Assembly: GCA_949825065.1 (NCBI GenBank)
Contig: OX463844.1
Coordinates: forward strand, 25,577,078-25,641,077
Direction: 5' to 3'
Length of the DNA: 64,000 nt
DNA from: Odontocerum albicorne
Taxonomy: Eukaryota > Arthropoda > Insecta > Trichoptera > Odontoceridae
Below are positions 47,813-59,250 of the stretch, piece by piece. Position 1 is the stretch's first letter; every line of letters begins with the position of its first letter. The position numbers and the translations under genes were made by a program. The notes beneath the pieces are model-generated. The model was not told where the DNA came from and did not search any database. It saw only the letters and a program-made list of their open reading frames with translations.

Positions 47813-48915
47813 AAAATGTGATTTCCATGAAAATTTTCTTGTCAATCTATCTTGTTTGAATATAAATATATATGTATGATATATACTCGTCCTACATAGT
47901 ATCGTTAGAGCACACCATTTTTTATGATATATTTTCTTTACCTTTTTTACAACTATACACCATCTCAACCTACGATTTTACTTTGTAACAACCTTTCTTC
48001 TTTTAAAATTTCATTCACGTTCTATCTTATCCTATCATGAGTCCCTGTTTTGCTCAGTCTTTAGTCTATTCGATCAATGCATTTAAGTCATCTTAACGGG
48101 CTATTTTCACCAAAAAGTTTATATTTGTCTTTAATGATAACTCTTCTTATCTTTAATGATAACGCTGTTGGACACGATTCTGAAATCCATGGTAAATTTT
48201 CAATAATATTGCACTTTTTCGTAGAGCATGCACTAAAATTGGTTTATGTATTTCATCCGCAATCGACGTCAACCTCAAAATGTTTGTTTTTTTTTTTAAT
48301 CCTGCTTTCCTCCAGTGACCCTCTAAAATACGTCTGTTATTTTCTGTCCATGTGGTAGTTTTTCCAATACGTAAGACGATGAGCTGTGAGTTACTTGCCT
48401 TCTCCGTTGGTACACATCCTAAATGCTCGACTTCTGGGTCCGAAGACAGTAATATCTCTCGGTCACGCTTTTCAACATGTTCGCATCATAAAGATAATAT
48501 GTTGAAAAGTACTATACAAATGATAAAGGAAATAACGTGGATTGAAATAATATGCTGTGAAAGTGTTTAGGTTGATGAAGGAATTTTTTGAGATGGCTCG
48601 GCCACGTACAAAGAATATGTGATGAAAGATTTACATTATTAATCTATACAAGGAGTACAGAAGGTACAAAAAGTTTGGAAAGGTCAAGGGAAATGTGGCA
48701 CGATCAAATTATTTGAAATCTAAGAGAGTTAAAACCTTTATACTTTGAGAGCTTATAATGACTAGGTTTTTGAAGGGGGCTGAAGTAGAAAAATTATAAA
48801 GTGAATATCTGTTATTTCTAACTACCTTAACAGGGATATGTTGTGATGGTAATAACGATGACAATGAATATTATTACTACGGACATATAATCGTTGCTGG
48901 ACGGACATAAATGTT
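47813..48915 (+). repeat. Segment B2, duplicate of 41891-42990
   Basis: It matches B1 almost base for base over 1.1 kb, including the SINE-3-like piece, the LINE tail and a poly-T tract that differs in length (48286-48297). Confidence 0.95.
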
Positions 48916-49254
48916 ATCCAAACTCGTCATTTTTACATTTTCTACGAATTTTAAGGGTTATTAGACAAATTCAGTAAATGCTATTTTCGGACCACTCAAT
49001 CGATTAAAAGATGGGTTGACCATGTGAGAATTAGGCAAATCCCAAGTTTGATAAAATTATTCCGAATTATTCTATTAATACAGAAATTAAAACATTAATA
49101 ATTCACCGAGAGACTGGAAATTATCTAATTTATAACCTCACCTTTTGAAGTAATTTGATTGCTCATTAAAGATTCTCTGTTATCTCACTCAATGCTGCAT
49201 CCTTTGTCCCTAGGATCATCGAGTCCCTACAAATTGGAAAAAAAATCATTCGAG
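48916..49254. other. No feature recognised
   Basis: Unassigned DNA between segment B2 and the palindrome. Confidence 0.4.
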
Positions 49255-49439
49255 TTTTGATGCCCTATTGACATTTTGGCAGTATTTAGAAACAAATTAT
49301 TTATCGTGTAAAAAAATTATACGGTTTAATATTTAACAAGTTAACTAAATGGGGAAAACATTTTTTTTTCATTTAATAAAGTAATCTATAAGACAAAAAA
49401 TTGCCGAAGACTATACCTATATACAAATTTATATCATTT

Positions 49440-49895
49440 TATTTATATATTATAACTATAAAGATACTTAATTTTAACTGATAACGTATCATTGTATTTA
49501 TATATTATAACTATGAAGATACTTCATTTTAACTGATAACGTATCATTTTATTTACATATTATAACTATGAAGAAACTTCATTTTAACTGATAACGTATC
49601 ATTTTATTTATATATTATAACTATGAAGATACTTCATTTTAACTGATAACGTACCATTTTATTTATACGAGTATATTATAACTATGAAGAAACTTCATTT
49701 TAACTGATAACGTATCATTTTATTTTTATATAATAACTATGAAAAAAGTTCACTTTAACTGATAACGTATCATTTTATTTACATATTATAACTATGAAGA
49801 AACTTCATTTTAACTGATAACGTATCATTTTATTTGTATATTATAACTATGAACAAATTTCATTTTAACTGATAACGTATCATTTTATTTTTAAT
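49440..49895 (+). repeat. About 57-bp minisatellite, roughly 8 units (left arm)
   Basis: The unit has attataactatgaagaaac and ttcattttaactgataac then gtatcattttattt. One unit (at about 49660) carries a 6-bp gain making TACGAGTA. The right arm has about 7 units at 57005-57450. Confidence 0.93.
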
Positions 49896-50819
49896 ACTGT
49901 TAATATTTAATTTAGACATTTAGAACTAATTTTATTTTTACATTATATTATAACAATGAACCAACTTCACTTTAATTTCTAACGTGTCATTTTATTTTTA
50001 ATACTGTTAATACTCGTATTTAATTTCTTAGAAGGAAAAATTAATCATCTGAATCAAAAATATTTCCTGAAACTTGTGGTATTAAATTTGTGGTTAAAAA
50101 TACAAAAAAAACTCAGTCAATCGAACTTGAACAATATTTTGACTATTTTCAAATGTTTCGAGTTTTTGTTGTTATATGAAAAAACATTTTCCCCCATATT
50201 TTAAATTTATGAAAACACGTCATATTTTTGTAACAAGAAAAAATTGTAGAAATTCTCAATCAAATACCCATCATAATTGATATCTTAACATTATCTGCCT
50301 ACTCGTTAAATTCTACTCAATAAGTGTTTAAAATTTCATTATTTTAAAATGTTACTTAACTACCTTTATTCATTCCTAATTTATGAAGATTATCATAATA
50401 TACAGTACATACAATTAAAACCTTATTAAATTTAACTGACCCTGAACAGAACATTTTTATCAAAACTGCCCATTTTTTTTCACTTTCTATCTATAACTGT
50501 TATTTTTATTGAATAGCACTTGTACGTTTGTGCAACAAAAATATTTTTTGAAATGACGATAATACGAAATTTAATATTTTTGTTTTATGTTGTAATATAA
50601 AGAAAAAAATTATGAAAATTTGGATCCGAAGAACTGAAAAGAAAACAACATTCAATGAGCCAAATTTCTCCAAAAATAGTTTATTAAGAGGTTTATTTAG
50701 AAAAATATTTACAAAAACGTTATCTTCAAAATCCATTTATTGTTTTTTTGAAAAATCGAAAAAAAAATAAAACCGTCCTGTATGTGCGAAAACCAAATCA
50801 GTAGAATAAAAAATAATCT

Positions 50820-51215
50820 ATTTTAGTCCAATAATATTGCATGGAGTGGAAACATGGACGATGAGAAATGAGAGAAAAATGATAAATGCCTTAATAGGCG
50901 GATAATTCTCATTCCATAGACTGCAATGCGGGTCAACGTCTCCATTATTCAAGAATTGGAGATTACCGAAAAACTTTAGACAACATGCATAAAAAGAATT
51001 CTAACGTTCTTTAGGTCTGGAGAAGCTGATGGTCAGTTGATATTCAGAGAAAGAGAAAAGTGTCCTATGAGATTGACAGACTAAATAAAGAAATTTAAAA
51101 GATCCTTTTTAAACGCAGCATTCCAACATGGCCTAGGATCGAGAGGATAGGTTCTGTGCTAAGTTCGAGACATAGCAGAAGACCACAAGCACAGCGCTCA
51201 GCACACGATAAAGAA
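50820..51215 (+). pseudogene. LINE RT C-terminal tail (left arm copy)
   Basis: It reads, with stops, NNIAWSGNMDDE (for YG.ETW), MRVNVSIIQELEITEKL, CIKRILTF, then WPRIERIGSVLSSRHS. The same sequence lies inverted at 55855-56260. Confidence 0.6.
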
Positions 51216-51404
51216 GAATAATATGCTAAAATATCAAGCGAGAATATCTTTGTAAAATATCTTTTTTTAAATTAATCCATGCAAGCCCATATAACGCAGC
51301 TGGATGCTTCGTCAATTGTCTCAAAACAAGCAAAATGTTAATTGCTTTTTTTTCGAAATTACGTTTGATTGTGTAAATTAAATATTAAATTTTTGTAATT
51401 TATT

Positions 51405-51545
51405 TTCATCAAACACTGTTTATTCCACTTTCGTTAATGCCTTAACTATAAACAACATATTAAATGCCAGTACGGCAAAAAAGGCGAAAAAAAAGTGGAA
51501 TAAACAGTGTTCGAAAAAAATAAATTACAATGTCTTTAAACCTCC
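51405..51545. repeat. Penelope-like ends in inverted orientation (left arm)
   Basis: tcaaacactgtttattccac at about 51408 faces gtggaataaacagtgttcga at about 51492, with a short spacer holding aatgccttaactataaac twice. The same end motif terminates Penelope family-2 copies elsewhere in the window. Confidence 0.65.
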
Positions 51546-51794
51546 ACAACGTTAATGCCTTAACTATAAACAACTAAATATTAAATATTTAAATTGCTAA
51601 ACAAAGACTTACTCGGATGTTTATCTTTAGAACTAAACCTGAGATTTGTATAAAACCTGATTTTTTTTTTAAAACAATATATTTATATTGATTATAATTT
51701 TTCTTGATAAATAGAAATTTGGCTTTGGCATGAAAGTTTTAATACGATAACATTGACATTACACGTTTTTGAAATTTGATAGATTCTTTTCAAT

Positions 51795-53679
51795 ATTTCA
51801 TAGAATTTGCTTTTCATCGATGTCACCATTAGGGAACACTAACCTTTTACTTTTATCTATGGTAATAAATCTAAAATGTATTTAATATTCACATGGCGTA
51901 CGTGTACAAACTAATATTGTACTATCGTTTATTTTTTATAAAACCTCTAAATTACTTAAAAGGTAGACAACGACTCTGCAAATACCAGGAGCGAGTAATC
52001 TGAATGAACTTATCTCTCTGCAGGTGCTCCCCAGGGTGGAATTCTCTTCCGACTTTTCTCTTATATATTCATCAACCCACTCACACAATATCTTAAATGT
52101 CCCTATCATTTATGTGCGGATGACTTCCAGCTATATATTCATTACGCCCCAATTACTTTCTCACGTTAAACAATTTAAATCCAGATCTTCAATCGATATC
52201 TAAGTGGATTAAGCTTACTCCTTAATCCTGTGAAGTATCAAACGATCCGCATCGACAAAACTCAAATTCTCAGAAAATTCAGCGTTGATTTATTTTCTTC
52301 AATGGATTTTATCCTTATTTTCTATTAGATGATTCCATCATACCAGTAAATAAAACAGTTAAAAATCTGGAAGTGTAAGTGAATAATAATTATCTTAAGA
52401 CGAGATCAAATAAATACGATATGTCAAAAGACCTTCTCCAACATTCAATCCCTTAAATTGTTGAAAAATTCCTGCCAACCGAAACTTACATGTTTTTATG
52501 TAATGTATGTTGTTACCAAATCTGGATTATGCCGAAGTCTGTTGTTTGGATATTACGGAGTTTGACAAATAACAGCTTCTTCAAAATGTTTTTATAAGAT
52601 TTATATTTGGCCTGAAAAAGTACAATCCGTTCACTTTATATCAGAAAGATCTTAATTAGTTGAATGTGAAAACTAACCGTAGAGGCTACATTTATTTTGT
52701 CAGTATTGTTTTTTACCTTTAACTTTCTCGTTAGCCCCTCTTATATCGCCATAAATATTCAGCATCTGTGATAATGAACTTGTGCTACGCTCGAACACAG
52801 ATTGTTTATTGGCTCACCCAGTGCACCAATCTGATACCGCTACTAGGTGCCGGAATGTATCCATAGTGTCACTTAATTGGTTCAACGTCTGTTTTTATAC
52901 TCCACATTATAAAGATTTCTCATGTTTCATAATGTGGAAATGATACTCGTATAACTAATATTCATATGAAAGAAAACTAAGGTAAATGAATCTCATACCG
53001 CTAGCAGTTACCGAGACTGTACAGAACTATATGCCGATACAGATACGGTAACTGTACCAGATACCAATCTGAATCTGGAAACAACTGAGGATGAAAATAT
53101 CCCAATCATCTTACCAGGAGAAATCAGATACGCAATCAACGGAATGAAATCTTGTAAGGCCACTGGTACCGACGGTTTGTCCATTGATGCCCTTAAACAA
53201 ACAGGTCGAGAAGTGGATACCATCTTATCAACACTTTTCAACAAGTGCCTTCAAGAAAAAGACATTCCAGAAGATGGGAAATCTGCAACTGTAATACTTC
53301 TCCATAAGAAAGGCGATCAAGAGGATCTTAAGAACTACCGTCCAATTAGCATGCTACCTACCCTATACAATTTTTTTACCAAGATCTTAACTAATCGACT
53401 CTCGAGTACTTTTGACACGAAGCAACCACGAGAACAGGCTGGATTCAGAAAGGGTTTCAGTATCATGGATTATATTCAGGTGCTGCGGGAAATAATAGAA
53501 CGATGTGAGGAATACGAACCCTCACTGTATCTAGCCTTTGTGGACTACGAAAAGGCATTTGACTCAGTCAAAAAAACTGCCATACTAGAAGCTCTAAAGA
53601 CACAAGGCATTGATAGAGCATACATTCAGTTGTTCAATAACATCTATAGGGATGCAACAGCAAAAATACATCTCCACCA
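51795..53679. other. Palindrome spacer with two LINE relics
   Basis: This is the unpaired centre of the inverted repeat. It holds a CR1/Jockey-like RT relic (52014-52680) and an RTE-like RT fragment (52982-53679). The remaining DNA is AT-rich. Confidence 0.8.
52014..52680 (+). pseudogene. CR1/Jockey-like LINE RT relic
   Basis: It reads SAGAPQGGILFRLFSYIFIN, then YHLCADDFQLYIHY (YADD box as CADD), LLNPVKYQTIRID, and further on PVNKTVKNLEV, CYQIWIMPKSVVW. This is the order seen in LINE RT fingers, palm and thumb. Many frameshifts. Confidence 0.75.
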
Positions 53680-53690
53680 ATTGAAAAGAA
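52982..53690 (+). pseudogene. RTE-type LINE reverse transcriptase, N-terminal RT part
   Basis: An open frame with ILPGEIRYAINGMKSCKATG, TDGLSIDALKQTG, ATVILLHKKGDQEDLKNYRP, ISMLPTLYNFFTKILTNRL, REQAGFRKGFSIMDYIQVLR, LAFVDYEKAFDSV and IYRDATAKIHLH. These are RT motifs 0 to 3 of RTE-clade elements (the FVDYEKAFD aspartate included). The frame ends exactly where the palindrome's right arm begins, so the YADD half is missing. Confidence 0.88.
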
Positions 53691-54034
53691 TCTATCAAAT
53701 TTCAAAAACGTGTAATGTCAATGTTATCATATTAAAACTTTCATGCCAAAGCCAAACTTCTATTTATCAAGAAAAATTATAATCAATATAAATATATTGT
53801 TTTTAAAAAAAAAATCAGGTTTTATACAAATCTCAGATTTAGTTCTAAAGATAAACATCGGAGTAAGTTTTTGTTTAGAAATTTAAATATTTAATATTTA
53901 GTTGTTTATAGTTAAGGCATTAACGTTGTGGAGGTTTAAAGACATTGTAATTTATTTTTATCGAACACTGTTTATTCCACTTTTTTTCACCTTTTTTGCC
54001 GTACTGGCATTTAATATGTTGTTTATAGTTAAGG

Positions 54035-55624
54035 GAAATATTGACAGTGAAGCATTGATAGAGAGAGAAAATGAGGTAGACGCGGATGATCTGGGAGACC
54101 CAATCATTAGAGAAGAGTTCGACCTCGCACTGAAAAACCTCAAAAACGGGAAAGCACCCGGAATCGATGACGTTCCGGCCGAATTAATTAAGGCAGCAGG
54201 AAAAGGAATCACAGATGCCCTGTTTAAAATGATATAGACAATATATAAGACCGGAAAGATACCAGAGGACTTCGAGAAATGCCTAATTGTCACATTACCA
54301 AAGAAGGCAGGTACGACAAAATGTGAGCAACACAGAACTCTTAGCCTAATATCCCATGCCTCAAAAATACTGACTAATATCATTCTAAAGAGAATTGAAC
54401 CAAAAGTAGAGAACATCCTTTCCAGAGACCAGTATGGCTTCAGAAGAGGTGTGGGAACCAGAGAAGCAGTACTGTCTCTACGAATACTGCTAGAAAATAG
54501 AATAAGAAGAAACCAAAACACATACATCGCATTCATAGACCTGGAGAAAGCTTTTGACAAAGTAGAATGGAAAAGACTCTTCGAGATTTTGAAGAGAATT
54601 GATATCAAATACAGAGATAGACGTATAATCCAGGCGCTATACAAGAATGAGGCCGCTATAATCAGATGTGACGAAGACACAAAGAAAGCCAATATAAGAC
54701 AAGGGGTAAGGCAGGGATGCTCTCTGTCACCTGTTCTTTTTAACGCCTATATACAGAGCGCGATTGACGACTTGAGAGAGAGAATGAGTCACAGAGAAGG
54801 TGTAAAGATACACGGGCAAAAGGTGGACATGATAAGGTTCGCTGACGATATTGCTATGGTTGCTGAAAGTGAAGAGGAACTACAAGAGGCCTTAACAACT
54901 ATGGAAAGCATTCTTCAAAATAACTACAGTATGAAGATAAATAAAGACAAAACAAAGCTGCTGACTGTAGGCCGAGCGCAGCACCAGATGAGAATAGTGA
55001 TGTCGGGTAAACCACTAAAGAACACCAAGGAGTTTGTCTACCTCGGGTGCAAAATAACATGGGACGGTCGGTCCAAGAGTGAGGTCGACAGCCGTATACA
55101 TCAGGCTAGACTTGCATTTAATAAAAGGTCGAAAATAATAGAATCAAATGATATAGACCTTAAACTGAGAATACTCCTCATCAAGACCTATGTATGGAGT
55201 ATCTTGATGTACGGCTGCGAGACATGGTGCCTATCCGAAAGAGATAGACGAAGACTAGAGGCTTTTGAGATGTGGTCCTATAGAAGACTATTAGGAATTT
55301 CCTGGAGAGACCGCATCACAAATGAAGAGGTTCTCCAACGAATCGAAGGAGGAAGGCACCTGCTCAGGATCCTGTCCGAAAGGCGTGCAAGATGGATCGG
55401 TCATATAATACGACAAGAGGGCCTCTTGCATGCCATAATGGAGGGCATGACCGAGGGGACAAACTCTAGGGGACGCCCACGCCGAGAGTACCTGGAGGAC
55501 CTGTTGGTGGACGTGCGCTGCTCAACATACACAGACTTAAAAAGAGCCGCACAGGACAGGGGGGAATGGAGGAGAAGAGTTCAAATTGCTGCAAACTAGT
55601 CTTAGGACTGCAACCACGGAAGGA
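54035..55624 (+). mobile_element. LINE insertion, 1590 bp, 5' truncated, 8-bp TSD
   Basis: It is flanked by agttaagg at 54027-54034 and 55625-55632. The left arm has this site empty, so the insertion postdates the inverted duplication. There is no poly-A tail; the element ends gactgcaaccacggaagga. Confidence 0.93.
54036..55599 (+). pseudogene. LINE reverse transcriptase ORF, one in-frame stop
   Basis: The same frame runs from the 5' truncation to the stop at 55597, interrupted only by TAG at 54235 (a Trp codon position in KMIWTIYKTG). RT landmarks: KNGKAPGIDDVPAELIKA, EQHRTLSLISHASKILTNII, QYGFRRGVGTREAV, AFIDLEKAFDKV (motif A Asp), RQGCSLSPVLFNAYIQ, RFADDIAMVAES (FADD box), MYGCETWCLSERDRRRLEAF, RWIGHIIRQEG, NSRGRPRREYLEDLL. 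Endonuclease is missing through truncation. The clade is not assigned. Confidence 0.93.
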
Positions 55625-55854
55625 AGTTAAGGCATTAACGAAAGTGGAATAAACAGTGTTTGATGAAAATAAATTACAAAAATTTAATATTTAATTTACA
55701 CAATCAAACGTAATTTCGAAAAAAAAGCAATTAACATTTTGCTTGTTTTGAGACAATTGACGAAGCATCCAGCTGCGTTATATGGGCTTGCATGGATTAA
55801 TTTAAAAAAAGATATTTTACAAAGATATTCTCGCTTGATATTTTAGCATATTAT

Positions 55855-56260
55855 TCTTCTTTATCGTGTGCTGAGCGCTGTGCTGTGGTCTTCTGCTATG
55901 TCTCGAACTTAGCACAGAACCTGTCCTCTCGATCCTAGGCCATGTTTATATGCTGCGTTTAAAAACGATATTTTAAATTTCTTTATTTAGTCTGTCAATC
56001 TCATAGGACACTTTTCTCTTTCTCTGAATATCAACTGACCATCAGCTTCTCCAGACCTAAAGAACGTTAGAATTCTTTTTATGCATGTTGTCTAAAGTTT
56101 TTCGGTAATCTCCAATTCTTGAATAATGGAGACGTTGACCCGCATTGCAGTCTATGGAATGAGAATCATCCGCCTATTAAGGCATTTATCATTTTTCTCT
56201 CCTTTCTCATCGTCCATGTTTCCACTCCATGCAATATTATTGGACTAAAATAAATTATTT
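55855..56260 (-). pseudogene. LINE RT C-terminal tail (right arm copy)
   Basis: It is the inverted partner of 50820-51215 with a few point differences. Same decayed motif order on the minus strand. Confidence 0.6.
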
Positions 56261-57004
56261 TTTATTCTACTGATTTGGTTTTCGCACACACAGGACGGTT
56301 TTATTTTTTTTCGATTTTTCAAAAAATCAATAAATGGATTTTGAAGATAACGTTTTTGCAAATATTTTTTTAAATAAACCTCTTAATAAACTATTTTTGG
56401 AGAAATTTGGCTCATTGAAGGTTGTTTTCATATCAGATCTTCGGATCCAAATTTTCATAATTTTTTTCTTTATATTACAACATAAAACAAAAATATTAAA
56501 TTTCGTATTATCGTCATTTCAAAAAAAATTTTGTTGCACAAACGTACAAGTGCTATTCAATAAAAATAACAGTTATAGATAGAAAGTGAAAAAAAATGGG
56601 CAGTTTTGATAAAAATGTTCTGTTCAGGGTCAGTTAAATTTAATAAGGTTTTAATTGTATGTACTGTATATTATGATAATCTTCATAAATTAGGAATGAA
56701 TAAAGGTAGTTAAGTAACATTTTAAAATAATGTTATTTTAAACTCTTCTGGAGTAGAATTTAACGAGTAGGCAGATAATGTTAAGATATCAATTATGATG
56801 GGTATTTGATTGAGAATTTCTACAATTTTTTCTTGTTACAAAAATATGAGGTGTTTTCATAAATTTAAAATATGGGGAAAATGTTTTTTCATATAACAAC
56901 AAAAACTCGAAACATTTGAAAATAGTCAAAATATTGTTCAAGTTCGATTGACTGAGTTTTTTTGTATTTTTAACCACAAATTTAATACCACAAGTTTCAG
57001 CAAT

Positions 57005-57450
57005 GTTTCAACGTTATCAGTTAAAATGAAGAATCTTCATAATTATAATATATAAATAAAATGATACGTTATCAGTTAAAATGAAGTTTGTTCATAGTTA
57101 TAATATGCAAATAAAATGATACGTTATCAGTTAAAATGAAGTTTCTTCATAGTTATAATATGTAAATAAAATGATACGTTATCAGTTAAAATGAAGTTTC
57201 TTCATAGTTTTAATATGTAAATAAAATGATACGTTATCAGTTAAAATGAAGTATCTTCATAGTTTTAATATATAAATAAAATGATACGTTATCAGTTAAA
57301 ATGAAGTTTCGTCATAGTAATAATATATAAATAAAATGATACGTTATCAGTTAAAATGAAGTATCTTCATAGTTATAATATATAAATAAAATGATACGTT
57401 ATCAGTTAAAATGAAGTATCTTCTTAGTTATAATATATAAATAAAATGAT
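57005..57450 (-). repeat. About 57-bp minisatellite, roughly 7 units (right arm)
   Basis: The unit has tacgttatcagttaaaatga and agtttcttcatagttataat. It is complementary to 49440-49895 but with a different unit count. Confidence 0.93.
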
Positions 57451-57639
57451 GTAAATTTGTATATAGGTATAGTCTTCGGCAAATTTTTGTCTTATAGATT
57501 ACTTTATTAAATGAAAAAAAAAATGATTTCCCCATTTAGTTCACTTATTAAATATTAAACCGTATAATTTTTTTATACGATAAATAATTTGTTTCTAAAT
57601 ACTGCCAAAATGTCAATAGGGCATCAAAAGACATACGAG

Positions 57640-58110
57640 TACATACATGTTGAACCCAAGCATCTCAAGATCAGCCAAAAAGATGGTTCACAAAAACGTA
57701 TTGGTATCAACATCGAAATATGGGAAGTGAAACGTAGACGTGGATAATGAAATAAAAGAAGCGAGTAAATGCGGCGGATATATTTTTACTGAGAAGAATA
57801 TATGGTATGTTGATATATGACAGAATAATACATTTAATTATTAAGGATTAAGTAGGGTAAAGAGATCGCGCTGAGGTAATTCAAACATGTTGAACGGATG
57901 GTTGACAAAAAGCTACCGTAAACTTAACGAGTCTACCATAAGTAATAGATGACGACCAAGAAAATATAGTTGAACCAAGTGAATGGAATTTTGGATAAAG
58001 GAAATTTAAAGAGAACTAGAAATAGAATTCGCTGTGTGGATGTAAAAGAGGACAATGATGTAAACCATAATAGGGAAGTGTGTGATGGTATGTATGCAAT
58101 ACACATAGTT
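57640..58110 (+). pseudogene. LINE RT C-terminal tail, decayed
   Basis: Related to 8440-8910: tatgggaagtgaaacgtaga (YGSET), acagaataatacatttaatt, catgttgaacggatggttga (HVERMV), tgacgaccaagaaaatatag (RPRKYS), and the end gaagtgtgtgatggtatgta. Stops are numerous. Confidence 0.65.
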
Positions 58111-59250
58111 TAATAAAATTATAATACTAAACACCCAGATCTCTTTGAAACGGTCTGACGTTCGCCTGAGGTGAAAACAAATTAATAAATCTCGAAAATC
58201 TAAAAACCATGTACCGCCGAGATCGAATATTATTGTTGATAATAATTAAGATAGATTTTAATAGACGTCGCATTTTTTTCACTTTTGTAAATAAAATTAG
58301 GCCCATGCATTAATAATTAAATCACAAAATTGAAATAATTATTTTATCCACATCCTGATCAAGCGTTGAATAAATATTAGTCACCAGTGAACATATTAAA
58401 GTTTTGACATTCAACTGTCACTTAATGTGTAGGAGCGGTAATATTGTGTTGAATGTGGTATTTTATTTGGGAAATCGATATAAAATGTGGTTAGAGGAGT
58501 AATTAGCAATTAATCCTGTGATTTTTTTTATAAGCACGTACTGTTTTATAACAGTTCAGAAACGTTATATATAATCTGAAATCATACATGACACGGAATG
58601 GTCTTCTTGTTTTATAATAATGTTATTTTCTCAATTTGAGTGCCGAGTTTAAAATTTCAGGTAGATAACATTGAGATACCAGTTTTGATGGACATTTCGT
58701 AGACAATTTCTCATCATGCATAAATATGGTATGTTATTATTATATAATTATAAAATGGAGAGAGAGATAAGTTTTTTTAATTAATTTTACATCAAAAATT
58801 TTAGAAAAACTTTCCAGATTTGATATTTTTGTAGCAAATCGAATATTATATTAAAGCACATTAAATAAAGATTTTTAAATTTTTTAATCGATTGTTTGTA
58901 AATATTGTCGATTAATTAGTAACCCAATAATTATTTTTTCAACCAGAGTATTTCTAACATATTTTGTCTGTTAAATTTGTGTAGAAAATATTGTTCTCTC
59001 TTATACGATAATAAGCATCATGTTTCATGTCGAGAACTTCATTAGAACGTGAGTAATGATGATATTTTTTATAGAACTTGAAACGACCAACTGAAAATGA
59101 GTAATAATGACTGAGGATAAGATGAGAGCAAAAAATAATTTATTCATAAATTGTTTGTTTTTCAGTACAAAATAAATAGTCGTTTGATGTTTCTATCTAG
59201 AAATATTTTATGCTGAAGCGGTGAAACAAAAATGCAGTTTCCATATTATA
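58111..59250. other. No gene recognised
   Basis: AT-rich DNA with no coding motif, TIR or array. Confidence 0.4.

Larger units (their letters stand above)
49255..51794 (+). repeat. Left arm of large inverted repeat
   Basis: It is complementary to 53680-57629 after removing the LINE insertion at 54035-55624. Outer junction: ttttgatgccc at 49255 faces gggcatcaaaa ending at 57629. Inner junction: cttttcaat ending at 51794 faces attgaaaag at 53680. Contents in order: minisatellite (49440-49895), a left-only piece (about 49895-50070), AT-rich DNA, LINE tail (50820-51215) and Penelope-like ends (51405-51545). Confidence 0.93.
53680..57629 (-). repeat. Right arm of large inverted repeat, split by a LINE
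   Basis: It is complementary to 49255-51794. Without the insert 54035-55624 it is about 2.36 kb. It lacks a piece of about 185 bp present in the left arm (about 49895-50070). Sequence identity looks high but not perfect; differences are scattered. Confidence 0.93.

Noticed and set aside
49440..49895. Interstitial telomere repeats as the source of TACGAG words
   Set aside because: The known arthropod telomere units (TTAGG, TCAGG) do not match, and the words occur singly rather than in tandem.
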